Translations under genes and position numbers: made by a program
Notes under the pieces: model-generated
Databases searched by the model: none
Told to the model about the DNA's origin: nothing
Seen by the model: only the letters and a program-made list of their open reading frames with translations
Shown: positions 1 through 6,125 of the stretch, piece by piece
Numbering within the stretch: the first letter of the stretch is position 1
Layout of the letters: every line of letters starts with the position of its first letter
DNA from: UBA10205 sp964373815
GTDB lineage: Archaea > Iainarchaeota > Iainarchaeia > Iainarchaeales > Iainarchaeaceae
Direction of reading: 5' to 3'
Assembly (NCBI GenBank): GCA_964373815.1
Contig: CAYJWI010000033.1
Coordinates: 1-9,097 of the forward strand
DNA length: 9,097 bases

Positions 1-54
1 TGGGCTTCCTAAGATACAGGGAAGCCCACGCCTTTAGGCGTGGGAGGAGGTCAC
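1..54 (+). mobile_element. IS200/IS605-type right end with omega-RNA-like hairpin (element cut by window edge)
   Basis: Seen: a perfect 8-bp stem CCCACGCC (25-32) and GGCGTGGG (37-44) with loop TTTA, followed by AGGAGGTCAC ending at 54. A second perfect 9-bp inverted repeat, TGGGCTTCC (1-9) and GGAAGCCCA (20-28), overlaps the first stem, so the two folds exclude each other. Known: this palindrome, with a G-rich tail ending in TCAC, is typical of the right end of IS200/IS605 tnpB elements, where the transcript forms the guide RNA scaffold for TnpB. One reading frame (from 3) gives REAHAFRRG, a common TnpB tail, and stays open into the tRNA; another stops at 35-37. Inferred: the element lies mostly to the left of the window. 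A solo relic is the alternative. Confidence 0.6.
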
Positions 55-105
55 AGGTTGCTTTGGCAGAAATTGAAAAACCGCTTCTGCGATGGAAAAC
101 TGGAG

Positions 106-178
106 CGCCGAAGGGTGGATTTGAACCACCGACCCTCTGGTTAACAGCCAGATGCTCTACCTGCTGAGCTACCTCGGC
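106..178 (-). tRNA. tRNA-Asn (GUU)
   Basis: The reverse complement folds as a 73-nt tRNA. The acceptor arms are GCCGAGG (178-172) and CTTCGGC (113-107), with one G-U pair. The D arm carries the conserved TAGCTCAG and GGTAGAGC stretch. The anticodon loop reads CTGTTAACC, giving anticodon GUU for asparagine. The T arm contains GGTTCAAATCC. The discriminator base is G, as usual for Asn. CCA is not encoded, since CTC follows, so it must be added after transcription. There is no intron. A T-run on the minus strand near 76-80 could end the transcript. Confidence 0.96.
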
Positions 179-211
179 ATAAAATAAGCTTTTCAGCCAA
201 CTAATAGTAAG

Positions 212-237
212 AATATACTTTTGTATAGGTTTATAAA
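212..237 (-). promoter_or_regulatory. Candidate promoter of tRNA-Asn
   Basis: Read on the minus strand there are two archaeal TATA-like boxes upstream of the tRNA: TTTATAAA at about 230-237 and AGTATATTC at about 212-221. Placing transcription start about 25 nt downstream gives a 5' leader of roughly 30 or 14 nt, to be removed by RNase P. The sequence alone does not decide between them. Confidence 0.4.
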
Positions 238-248
238 AGTCTCCCAGT

Positions 249-332
249 TCACCAACCCAACGCAAGCCCGTGCCTTCAGGTATGGGAGGGTCACCAACCC
301 AATGAAAGCTTCCGCCTTTAGGCGTGGGTTCT
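249..332 (+). repeat. Two 42-bp tandem units carrying IS605-type palindromes
   Basis: Unit 1 (249-290) and unit 2 (291-332) both begin TCACCAACCCAA and both contain a palindrome like the one at 25-44. In unit 1 the arms are CCCGTGCC (267-274) and GGTATGGG (279-286) around TTCA. In unit 2 they are CTTCCGCC (309-316) and GGCGTGGG (321-328) around TTTA. The substitutions leave G-U pairs on plus-strand RNA but A-C clashes on the minus strand, which points to a folded plus-strand RNA. There are only two units, not evenly conserved, so this is not a CRISPR. They look like decayed IS605 right ends or palindrome-associated elements without a transposase. Confidence 0.6.
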
Positions 333-356
333 TCGCCCGGAATTGTTTCAAGAATC

Positions 357-366
357 GTTTTAAATA
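357..366 (+). promoter_or_regulatory. TATA-like box for the membrane protein gene at 403
   Basis: GTTTTAAATA at about 357-366 puts a start site near 387, giving a leader of about 16 nt before the ATG at 403. A short GGG at 391-393 is the only ribosome-binding-like sequence. Confidence 0.4.
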
Positions 367-402
367 GGTGGAAAGCATTGCTTTTAGCAAAGGGCATTTA
401 GC

Positions 403-1380
403 ATGGAAAAGCTGCACGAACAATTGGTTTTTTGCGCAACCATATTCATTTCAGTGCTCGCCTCATCCTTGCTTTTCGCATCTTCGGGCTTCCTTCGCAT
501 CGACGTGCTTGCCCTCTCAAGCCTTGACGCAATCCTGAAAACATTCCTCACTGCGCAGTTCATCCTTCTCGCGGCAATTTTCCCAATCCCCTTCGCCCTC
601 CTTTCCGCCCTTTCGCACTCTAAGGAAAAGCTTGAAGTTTACAAAATCGGCTTTGCAGGGATGTTTCCCGCCCTGCTGATTTCAATGCTTTTATCCGGCT
701 TTGGTTTCCACGAGCTTGTCCTGTCCTTTTTCATGCTTGCAGGCATCCCGGTGCTGCTGGAACTCACATACCTCAAGAAGGGCGAGCTAAAGCGCCTTGT
801 CACTTTCCGCACAGCTTCCGGCGCATCCCAGAAGGCTTTCCTCGTGCTCTCATTCGGCCTCTTCATTTCCCTTGCCGTTGTAAACCTCGAGCACAATGAC
901 GAAAAAGTCATTGCCCTCGGGGAGAAGGTGATGGAGCTCGCATTCTCGGATGATTCGGATTTAGGCAATGCGGCATCCGATGTCGCAGCAGGCCTTCTAA
1001 TCGATTCGCAGAAAAAGGCGCTCGGGCAGATAACAGGCGCTCCGCAGTTCGAAAAGCTCAAGTCAAAGCAGGACCCAGATGTGCAGGGGTTCGTGCTCTC
1101 TATGCAGCAAACGCAGGCGCGCCTCGAAGACCCGCAGGTGCGAGAAGAGCTGGTGCGGGAAATAAAGGAAAAACAGCAGGCATCGGCTCCGCCGATTTCT
1201 TTCGCCCTGCTCCGCGAGCAATCGCCCATAATCAATGCAATGGCAAATTATTACTGGCTGATTAGTGCGTTCACGCTCGCGGCATTCTTCAGCTTCTTTG
1301 CGAACATCATAGGCGCGAACATTGCGGGGGCTTACGCTGCCTTGATAAGAAAGGTTTTGGAAAGTGCGGATGCCGCCTGA
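403..1380 (+). CDS. Uncharacterised six-helix membrane protein with internal soluble domain
   Basis: Function not recognised. The 325-residue protein has hydrophobic segments at about residues 8-27, 45-70, 82-99, 101-121, 143-160 and 287-310. Between the fifth and sixth lies a hydrophilic, mostly helical stretch (about 162-285) rich in Lys, Glu and Gln, likely a soluble domain. With six helices both ends would be on the same side, and the basic loop KKGELKR (125-131) would be cytoplasmic by the positive-inside rule. No metal-binding, nucleotide-binding or catalytic motif stands out. The start is the ATG at 403, supported by a TATA-like box about 40 nt upstream. The gene converges on the minus-strand gene after it with only 7 bp between the stop codons. 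It could be a channel-like or scaffold protein, but nothing in the sequence shows this. Confidence 0.75.
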   Translation: MEKLHEQLVFCATIFISVLASSLLFASSGFLRIDVLALSSLDAILKTFLTAQFILLAAIFPIPFALLSALSHSKEKLEVYKIGFAGMFPALLISMLLSGFGFHELVLSFFMLAGIPVLLELTYLKKGELKRLVTFRTASGASQKAFLVLSFGLFISLAVVNLEHNDEKVIALGEKVMELAFSDDSDLGNAASDVAAGLLIDSQKKALGQITGAPQFEKLKSKQDPDVQGFVLSMQQTQARLEDPQVREELVREIKEKQQASAPPISFALLREQSPIINAMANYYWLISAFTLAAFFSFFANIIGANIAGAYAALIRKVLESADAA

Positions 1381-1387
1381 CTTGCCC

Positions 1388-2041
1388 CTAAATAGTTTTT
1401 ATTGACCCGCCAAGGCCAGCGGGCAGAAAATCAACAACTCCGATAAAGACCTTTCCAAGCCCCCTGCTGTAATCCATGACAAGCACATTTCCTTCTGCAG
1501 TGTCGATTTTTAATCCCCGGCTCTGAATTATTTGGACAAGCTCTTTGTGCGCATCAACCGCCTTTCTTGTCAGCTGTCTCAAGTTGATGCTTTTTCTCCT
1601 GCTTATCGATTCAATAAATTTTTCCCTGAACATATTTTGTTTTGAGTCGGTCAGTTCATAAATCGAGAGTGCTGGGTAAACTTTCTCCAGGACATACCTG
1701 CCCCTCACATCTAACAGCTTTATCGGCACAAGAATGAATGTTTTTGGCCTTGCTCTTATTATGCCTTGGTAAAACGATTTTGCTTTTGCAGGGTATTCTT
1801 GCGCAAGTGCAGGGGATGGGAATTCCCTGACCGTTGCCAGTGTTTTTTCATTAAGTGGAATGGCTGTTCTTTTCCTTATTTCGGATATCCTGGCACCAAT
1901 TTCTGTTGGGCGGGTTTGTTTGACTCGCCCGAAAAAAGTTTGCCAAAAAGCCTCTAAATCCTCTGGCTTCACCATCGGCCCGGAGCTTCTGCCTTTTTTG
2001 CGAATAGGCGCTTTGAGCCTTGCCCTTTTTTTCACAACCAT
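1388..2041 (-). CDS. Basic protein with kinase-like catalytic-loop motifs (divergent or pseudokinase)
   Basis: 217 residues. The first 25 are strongly basic (KK and RKK clusters) and may contact nucleic acid or membrane. The rest suggests a compact protein-kinase/phosphotransferase fold. A strand with ATVREF (69-74) occupies the beta-3 position, with Arg where the ATP-binding Lys would be. A hinge-like segment RYVLEKV is at 115-121. A helix at about 152-175 is followed by a loop D180-TAEG-N185-VLV, and VVDF has D204. The D-x4-N spacing and the later DF match the catalytic and DFG loops of aminoglycoside-kinase or lipopolysaccharide-kinase type enzymes (D-L-H-P-G-N, then D-F). The usual His two residues before the Asp is Lys178 here, and no Gly-rich loop is clear, so activity is doubtful. 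The ATG lies about 55 nt downstream of the SRP RNA; a TATA-like box at about 2062-2070 would give a leaderless mRNA. The fold is my inference. Confidence 0.7.
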   Translation of the reverse strand: MVVKKRARLKAPIRKKGRSSGPMVKPEDLEAFWQTFFGRVKQTRPTEIGARISEIRKRTAIPLNEKTLATVREFPSPALAQEYPAKAKSFYQGIIRARPKTFILVPIKLLDVRGRYVLEKVYPALSIYELTDSKQNMFREKFIESISRRKSINLRQLTRKAVDAHKELVQIIQSRGLKIDTAEGNVLVMDYSRGLGKVFIGVVDFLPAGLGGSIKTI

Positions 2042-2089
2042 AAAAAACCACTTCTCCCATTTTTTATTGCCAATGCCGGATTGATTTTC

Positions 2090-2096
2090 AAAAAAA
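2090..2096 (-). terminator. T-tract terminator of the SRP RNA
   Basis: Seven consecutive T on the minus strand lie directly after the 3' arm of the terminal helix of the SRP RNA. Oligo-T tracts are the usual archaeal termination signal. Confidence 0.55.
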
Positions 2097-2372
2097 GCGT
2101 GAACCCGCCCTGAAGTGGGTTGGGTTACCTGCAGCTGCGTTTTTTCCCTCGGCCGTCTCTTGCTTCCGTAAACCCATAAGCATTGAGTGCGAAAGTTACC
2201 GCTGCACCCTTCCGGGCCTCACGGGTTTGGCTCTCCCAAACAACCTTAAGGGGCAGAAGGTCATTGTCGCGGCAAGGCGCAGATGCAAATTACTAACCGC
2301 CCTCAAGGCTTCGGTCCCGGCTGAAGCGGATTGCCGGCAACAGAGGGCCGCTGCCTCTCCGACCTAGTCCAC
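2097..2372 (-). ncRNA. ffs: Signal recognition particle 7S RNA
   Basis: The RNA scaffold of the particle that binds signal peptides and brings ribosomes to the membrane. On the minus strand the SRP54-binding helix 8 is plain at about 2199-2220, with GGCCCGGAAGGGTGCAGC. Just 5' of it is a helix 6-type hairpin GTTTGG/CCAAAC (2241-2225) with a GAGAG loop, the expected SRP19 site. The 5' domain (about 2366-2300) has GGCAATCCGC and GGGACCGAAGCC, characteristic of the Alu-like domain. The ends pair: GTGGAC (2372-2367) with GTTCAC (2104-2099). A TATA box 25 nt upstream supports the 5' end, and a T-tract after 2097 supports the 3' end. Length is about 276 nt, close to the roughly 300 nt usual in archaea. 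Ends are accurate to a few bases; identity is firm. Confidence 0.93.
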
Positions 2373-2394
2373 GAATAATTATCGGGTGAACAGG

Positions 2395-2404
2395 TATATT
2401 AAAG
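2395..2404 (-). promoter_or_regulatory. TATA box of the SRP RNA gene
   Basis: CTTTAATATA on the minus strand, centred near 2399, lies about 25-27 nt upstream of the inferred RNA 5' end at about 2372. This spacing is normal for archaeal promoters. Confidence 0.6.
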
Positions 2405-2735
2405 AAACGCGGCAAAACTTCGGATTTCTCCCCTCAAAAGTCATAGGCCTTTTGACAAACCAGTTAACCTGTTAGAAGAGGGGGCTTTCATGTGCTTTTG
2501 TATTGCACTAAACCCAATCGCTAAAAAATCTACTTTTTTAGGGCTTAATTTAAGCTTCAAAGCTTCCATGCGCCTTTTTTAACACTCTAATTAGAAAACA
2601 AAGCTTTGTTAATTGCCCATTAACATTTTTCTTAAAGTTAGGTAGTTATTAATGCCTTTGAATATTAAGTTTTCCTCGCTTCTTGCCGTGTTTTTGGAAC
2701 GGGGTGTTATACGGGCGGTATACATAAAAGTAAAC
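2405..2735. other. AT-rich gene-free region upstream of ftsZ with palindromes
   Basis: No convincing gene. It contains a stem CTAAAAAA (2521-2528) and TTTTTTAG (2534-2541) with loop TCTAC. It also has a perfect 14-bp palindrome AACAAAGCTTTGTT (2597-2610), plus related AAGCTT-rich sequence at about 2553-2565. Base composition is much poorer in G and C than in the flanking genes. It may hold control sites for ftsZ or the SRP RNA, or a small RNA; nothing in it decides the matter. Confidence 0.5.
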
Positions 2736-2736
2736 G

Positions 2737-2745
2737 CATATAAAG
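2737..2745 (+). promoter_or_regulatory. TATA box of ftsZ
   Basis: CATATAAAG fits the archaeal TATA consensus and predicts a start near 2767 with a leader of about 58 nt. A weaker candidate, TACATAAAAG, is at 2721-2730. The leader contains a small hairpin, ACAAG (2764-2768) with CTTGT (2773-2777). Confidence 0.5.
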
Positions 2746-2812
2746 GAGTTCAGCAACAATAGTACAAGAATCCTTGTTTTTGAGCAATCGATTCAGAGCA
2801 AACTCGGAATAG

Positions 2813-2821
2813 AAGGGGTGA
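2813..2821 (+). promoter_or_regulatory. Ribosome binding site of ftsZ
   Basis: AAGGGGTGA, 4 nt before the ATG at 2826, matches the archaeal anti-Shine-Dalgarno well. It is the strongest such site in the window and fixes the start. Confidence 0.75.
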
Positions 2822-2825
2822 ACAA

Positions 2826-3899
2826 ATGAAATCTATTGTAGAGAATGCAGTAACAACCACCGCGGACACGAAGCAGGACAAGATGGAGGAATTCGGAACT
2901 CCCAAAATAATGGTCATCGGCTGCGGTGGAGCAGGCTGTAACGCGGTTAACAGGCTTGCAAACATGAGCATTGCGGGAGCGCAGCTGGTAGCGGTTAACA
3001 CCGACAAGCAGCACCTCGCGATAATCAACGACGAGATAACGAAAATCCTTATAGGGAAGTCAGTCACAAGGGGCCTTGGCGCAGGGGGATATCCCGAAAT
3101 AGGCGCAAAGGCTGCAGAAGTGAGCAGGGCAGCGCTCGAAGAAGTCCTGCAAGGCGTGGACATGCTCTTCATCTCCGCAGGAATGGGCGGAGGGACAGGC
3201 ACAGGTTCAGCTCCGATAGTTGCGCAGATAGCAAAAGAGCAGGGAGCGATAGTAATAGGGATGGTCACATACCCGTTCGCGCTTGAGAAGGCAAGGCTCA
3301 TCAAGGCGGAAGCGGGAATGGACGCATTGAGGGAAGTCACCGACACCGTTGTGGTAATTGACAACAACAGGCTGGTCGAACTCGTGCCAAACCTACCGAT
3401 ACAGGACGCATTCAGGGTCGCGGATGAAGTAATAGCAAGGACCGTGCGCGGAATAACCGAAACCATTACCCAGCCTTCGCTAATCAACCTCGACTATGCA
3501 GACGTGCGCTCCGTAATGGGCGGCAAGGGCCTTTCGGTCATTGCAGTAGGCGAGAGCAAGTCAGTTAACAAGGTCGAAGAAGTCGTGGAAGACACGCTCA
3601 AGAACGCCTTGCTCGATGTTGACATCAGCGGCGCGACAGGCGTTCTGATACACATCACGGGCGGAGCAGAGCTCACGCTTGGCGAAGCTAACGCGATAGG
3701 CGAAAAGCTCACGGAGCAGATCGACGCGCACGCGGCAGTCATCTGGGGCGCGAGGGTTGACCCTACATTCGACAACAAGATAGAGGTAATAGCAATCTTC
3801 ACAGGGGTGCACAGCCCATACATAAAGGGCTCTGCGAATTACGCGGCTCCGGGCAAAGTGACGAAGTCAAGGGGCAGCCTTGGAATAGATTACCTGTAA
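2826..3899 (+). CDS. ftsZ: Cell division GTPase FtsZ (FtsZ2-like)
   Basis: Tubulin-like GTPase that polymerises at midcell to form the division ring. All hallmarks are intact in the 357 residues. The Rossmann start is IMVIGCGGAGCNAVNRL (28-44). The tubulin signature GGGTGTGS is at 121-128. IDNNRLV (178-184) contacts nucleotide. The T7 loop NLDYADV (221-227) carries the Asp pair that completes GTP hydrolysis in the neighbouring subunit. VIWGARVDP (305-313) lies in the C-terminal domain. The middle region (YPFALEKARLIKAE, PSLINLDYADV, LLDVDISGATG) looks more like archaeal FtsZ2 than FtsZ1. The N-terminal extension of about 25 residues is acidic and likely flexible. The C-terminus has a short linker and ends GIDYL, as in many archaeal FtsZ, probably a partner-binding tail. 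The gene is single, with its own promoter and terminator. Confidence 0.96.
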   Translation: MKSIVENAVTTTADTKQDKMEEFGTPKIMVIGCGGAGCNAVNRLANMSIAGAQLVAVNTDKQHLAIINDEITKILIGKSVTRGLGAGGYPEIGAKAAEVSRAALEEVLQGVDMLFISAGMGGGTGTGSAPIVAQIAKEQGAIVIGMVTYPFALEKARLIKAEAGMDALREVTDTVVVIDNNRLVELVPNLPIQDAFRVADEVIARTVRGITETITQPSLINLDYADVRSVMGGKGLSVIAVGESKSVNKVEEVVEDTLKNALLDVDISGATGVLIHITGGAELTLGEANAIGEKLTEQIDAHAAVIWGARVDPTFDNKIEVIAIFTGVHSPYIKGSANYAAPGKVTKSRGSLGIDYL

Positions 3900-3913
3900 A
3901 TAAAATTTTTTGC

Positions 3914-3950
3914 GAAGGCTGCAAGGCCTTTGCCTTCTTTTTCTTTTTTT
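3914..3950 (+). terminator. Hairpin and T-rich terminator of ftsZ
   Basis: GAAGGC (3914-3919) pairs with GCCTTC (3932-3937), and an AAGGCCTT palindrome sits in the loop. A T-rich run reaching 3950 (TTTTTC, then seven T) follows. It begins 15 nt after the ftsZ stop codon. Confidence 0.75.
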
Positions 3951-4009
3951 TAATCCAATTGTAGCCAATTTTATAATATCCTTTGTTTTTGCGGTCACCT
4001 AATACTAGG

Positions 4010-4294
4010 TCAGAAGTTCTTGTATGTCCTGCCTTTTCTCCTTTCAACTTTCAATATTTCGATTCTGCGCTCTTTCCAGTAAACATCATAAATCATCCGT
4101 GCCTTCTGGATTCGTATCCTGTAAGTGTGGTCGCTTCCACCTATTTTTACGACATCAAACTCGCTAGCTGGAACCGGTTCGATTTTCAGCTTGAGGAACA
4201 AATCAAGAAACCGGAGTTTCAATGGCTTATCAAATTGTTCAAGCCCTTTGAGGACTTTCTTTGAGGGGATTAATTCGAATGACAAGCATCTCAC
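4010..4294 (-). CDS. RelE/ParE-superfamily toxin
   Basis: A 94-residue basic protein, typical in length for RelE toxins, which bind the ribosomal A site and cleave mRNA. The C-terminal half carries the usual pattern YRIRIQKARMIYDVYW (58-73), then IEILKVERRKGRTYKNF. Arg59 and Arg61, Arg65, Arg84-Arg85, Lys86 and Tyr90 are candidates for the basic and aromatic residues that act in catalysis. The N-terminal helices are rich in Lys and Leu. It starts at GTG in a GTGA overlap with the stop of the antitoxin gene, and has no ribosome site of its own, so translation is probably coupled. TTG at 4285 is a weaker alternative start. A short inverted repeat, ACCTA/TAGGT (3997-4010), touches the stop. ParE (gyrase inhibitor) is possible because the fold is shared, but the sequence pattern fits RelE better. 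Confidence 0.8.
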   Translation of the reverse strand: MRCLSFELIPSKKVLKGLEQFDKPLKLRFLDLFLKLKIEPVPASEFDVVKIGGSDHTYRIRIQKARMIYDVYWKERRIEILKVERRKGRTYKNF

Positions 4295-4500
4295 TCGGAA
4301 AGGACTGAAAATAGCTCTTTTTCTGAAACAAAATTACCCTTCTTGATGTCTTGCCTTATATTTTCAAGCTCATTGAGCTCTTTCTTGCCAAGCTTAACTT
4401 CAGGCACAAGCCTTTTCTCAATGTGGGAAATCTTCTCCTCAATCCTTGAAATTTTTTTGTAAATGTTCTGGAGAACAGCGCTTTCCGGCAACCAAATCAC
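4291..4500 (-). CDS. RelB-like antitoxin
   Basis: 69 residues. The first 35 form a likely amphipathic helix with heptad-like spacing (IYKKISRIEEKISHIEKRL), probably for dimerisation. The C-terminal half, with LGKKELNELENIRQDIKKGNF and VSEKELFSVL, resembles archaeal antitoxin tails that wrap and block RelE. It is first in the operon and overlaps the toxin by 4 nt. The start is GTG at 4500. The TATA box lies about 28 nt upstream, which leaves almost no leader, so the mRNA is probably leaderless. A ribbon-helix-helix DNA-binding motif is not obvious, so how the operator is recognised is unclear. Assignment rests mainly on position beside the toxin and on the tail pattern. Confidence 0.75.
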   Translation of the reverse strand: MIWLPESAVLQNIYKKISRIEEKISHIEKRLVPEVKLGKKELNELENIRQDIKKGNFVSEKELFSVLSE

Positions 4501-4514
4501 CTAACTAACTATAC

Positions 4515-4545
4515 ATGGCAGGAAATATAAAAAACCCCCTGCCAT
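4515..4545 (-). promoter_or_regulatory. Toxin-antitoxin promoter: TATA box inside an inverted-repeat operator
   Basis: A perfect 8-bp inverted repeat, ATGGCAGG (4515-4522) and CCTGCCAT (4538-4545), flanks the TATA-like run TTTTTTATATTT (minus strand, 4534-4523). The antitoxin or antitoxin-toxin complex binding both arms would block TBP, which is the usual autorepression logic of these operons. A hairpin in an upstream RNA is less likely, since the site is before the transcript start. Confidence 0.65.
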
Positions 4546-4570
4546 ACTCCATTTAGAGAAAAACAGCTTA

Positions 4571-4601
4571 GGTGGCCACAAAATTGAAAAGCGTGGTCAC
4601 C
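4571..4601. repeat. Imperfect inverted repeat upstream of the toxin-antitoxin promoter
   Basis: GGTGGCCAC (4571-4579) and GTGGTCACC (4593-4601) are inverted copies with one mismatch around a 13-nt A-rich spacer. The first arm contains the palindrome GTGGCCAC. It lies between the toxin-antitoxin promoter and the 3' end of the M50 gene. It may be a second operator or part of a terminator. Confidence 0.45.
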
Positions 4602-4639
4602 CACTTATAACTCTGGACTTATTGAATCGTTGCTTTTTA

Positions 4640-6064
4640 TCAGATGAACAGCGGCAGCGCATTCACCACAAGCAGCGCGAGTATAGTGTAGAGGAAAACC
4701 TTCCCGATTATTTTCCGCGTCTCTTCGGCCGGCCTTTTGAGGAACCCAAAATAAGGGGTGAAGATTATCTTCGCCATCCTCCCGCCGTCGAATGGGTGCA
4801 TTGGCAGGAAATTGATCGATGCCACTAAAAAATTCAAAAGGAAGAGCCAGTAGAGGAAATCAAGCGCAAACCCGAGCACCGAGGAGTAGGTTGCGAACGA
4901 TTCCGGTATCTTGAAGTTTTCATTCAATATGGGCTCTGGCCTGAAACCGAACTGCCCCAATTCATTGGGCTTTAGCGTGAGGGTTAGCTCTTTCCCGCCC
5001 CTTTGCATAAGGAAAACCGTCGGCTTGTCCCGGCTTTTGTTTAGCTCCGAAAAAAGGCTCGGCACTCCGTTGATGTCGGCTCCGTTGATTTTCTTTATCA
5101 CATCGCCTCCCCGCATCTGGCCGAACGCGGAGGATGGGTATTTCTGGCCGCAAAAGCTCGTCTCTTCCAGCACCTGCGCAACCCTCACCCCGATTACGCT
5201 ATTATCCTGCAGCCCCGGGTAGAGTTTTTCAGTGACCGCCGGAAGGGCGGCAAAAGCCCCGAAAAGCACTAATCCAACAATCGCCATTATCGCAAGGTTT
5301 GCCATCGGCCCCGCGGCAAGAAACGGCAGCACCTTTTCATCTTTCGCTTTCGAGAGCTCTTTTTCTTCTGGCTCGACAAAAGCGCCGATTGGCAGAGGCC
5401 CTAGGAGCAAAACACCGGTTGATTTTATTTTAAAGCCGTGCCTTCTTCCGAGTATCCCGTGCATCCCCTCATGCGCAAGAAGAATTATCAGAAGCGAAAT
5501 CCACGCGTGCAACGGGGGGGTTATGGGGACCCCCGGAATGCTCACTCCGGGTACAAGGGGCGCAACACCGGGGCAGCTTTTTTTGCCGATGAGATAGTTC
5601 GAGATTATTTCACTGCCCTGCAGCAGGAGGGAGAACAAAGTGAACCCCGCAAGCCCCATTGCGCCGAACGAGGCGACCATTAGCGGAAAATAAGGGCCGG
5701 CGAGCGCGCTTTTAGAAAGCCCGTTGCCTATCAGGGCGTCAACCCCGAGCATCGCAGCGCAGAGCACCGCGAACGAAGCGAGGAAAAGCCCCATCCTTTC
5801 CGGGAAACCTTTTTTCCTGCCGTAAAAAAAGTCAATGGAGAGCGCGCCGAACCCCAAAAAGAGGCCGATGAAGGCAAAAGCATCAAGGAACTTTTCGTGC
5901 CTTGCCATCCTGTCGAAAAAGGCGAGGGGCTTTCTCGTTTTTATGAGCGAGACAAGGAAATACGTCTCGGCTTTCGCGAATTTTTTGAGCAGCAGCGTCA
6001 CTATTATGCAGATTGCCGAGAAAAGCACTGCAACCGACCAAAACCCCAGCTCCATCAACACCAC
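4640..6064 (-). CDS. Site-2-protease-like M50 intramembrane zinc metalloprotease with PDZ domain
   Basis: Membrane protease that cuts transmembrane segments of substrates within the bilayer. 474 residues. The zinc motif HEGMH is at 198-202, with Glu199 as general base. The third ligand, Asp426, is in N418-FLP-MHPF-DGGR, an exact match to the family's NxxPxxxxDGG motif. A PDZ-like domain lies between (about 282-368, with GGDVIKKINGADING at 319-332). Hydrophobic segments fall near 8-26, 62-80, 91-112, 125-150, 184-200, 245-275, 395-420 and 455-473, more than the minimal S2P core. The start is uncertain: GTG 6064, GTG 6061, TTG 6058 and ATG 6055 follow each other directly, all in frame, and differ by three residues. 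It is divergent from PAN across a 108-bp gap, so the promoters may interact. The substrate is unknown. Confidence 0.9.
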   Translation of the reverse strand: MVLMELGFWSVAVLFSAICIIVTLLLKKFAKAETYFLVSLIKTRKPLAFFDRMARHEKFLDAFAFIGLFLGFGALSIDFFYGRKKGFPERMGLFLASFAVLCAAMLGVDALIGNGLSKSALAGPYFPLMVASFGAMGLAGFTLFSLLLQGSEIISNYLIGKKSCPGVAPLVPGVSIPGVPITPPLHAWISLLIILLAHEGMHGILGRRHGFKIKSTGVLLLGPLPIGAFVEPEEKELSKAKDEKVLPFLAAGPMANLAIMAIVGLVLFGAFAALPAVTEKLYPGLQDNSVIGVRVAQVLEETSFCGQKYPSSAFGQMRGGDVIKKINGADINGVPSLFSELNKSRDKPTVFLMQRGGKELTLTLKPNELGQFGFRPEPILNENFKIPESFATYSSVLGFALDFLYWLFLLNFLVASINFLPMHPFDGGRMAKIIFTPYFGFLKRPAEETRKIIGKVFLYTILALLVVNALPLFI

Positions 6065-6125
6065 TTTGCAGAAATAAAATAAGCCCGTAAAAACAACGCT
6101 TTACTCTAGAAAGTGGAAAAGTAAG

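Noticed and set aside
249..332. CRISPR array
   Set aside because: Only two units, directly abutting, with no spacers and unequal repeat conservation; no cas genes nearby.
193..423. 76-residue minus-strand reading frame
   Set aside because: Its internal repeats (LKAEAFIGLV, LKARACVGLV) are translations of the palindromic DNA repeats. It also runs into the start of the membrane protein gene and has no promoter or ribosome site.
639..1235. 198-residue minus-strand frame
   Set aside because: Cys/Ser/Arg-rich antisense shadow of the membrane protein gene.
1851..2060. 69-residue minus-strand frame at the start of the kinase-like gene
   Set aside because: An out-of-frame overlap with the larger, better supported reading frame; no own promoter.
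2750..3487. 245-residue minus-strand reading frame
   Set aside because: Lies antisense across ftsZ, with a Ser/Ala/Thr-rich product typical of shadow frames. FtsZ is fully conserved on the other strand.
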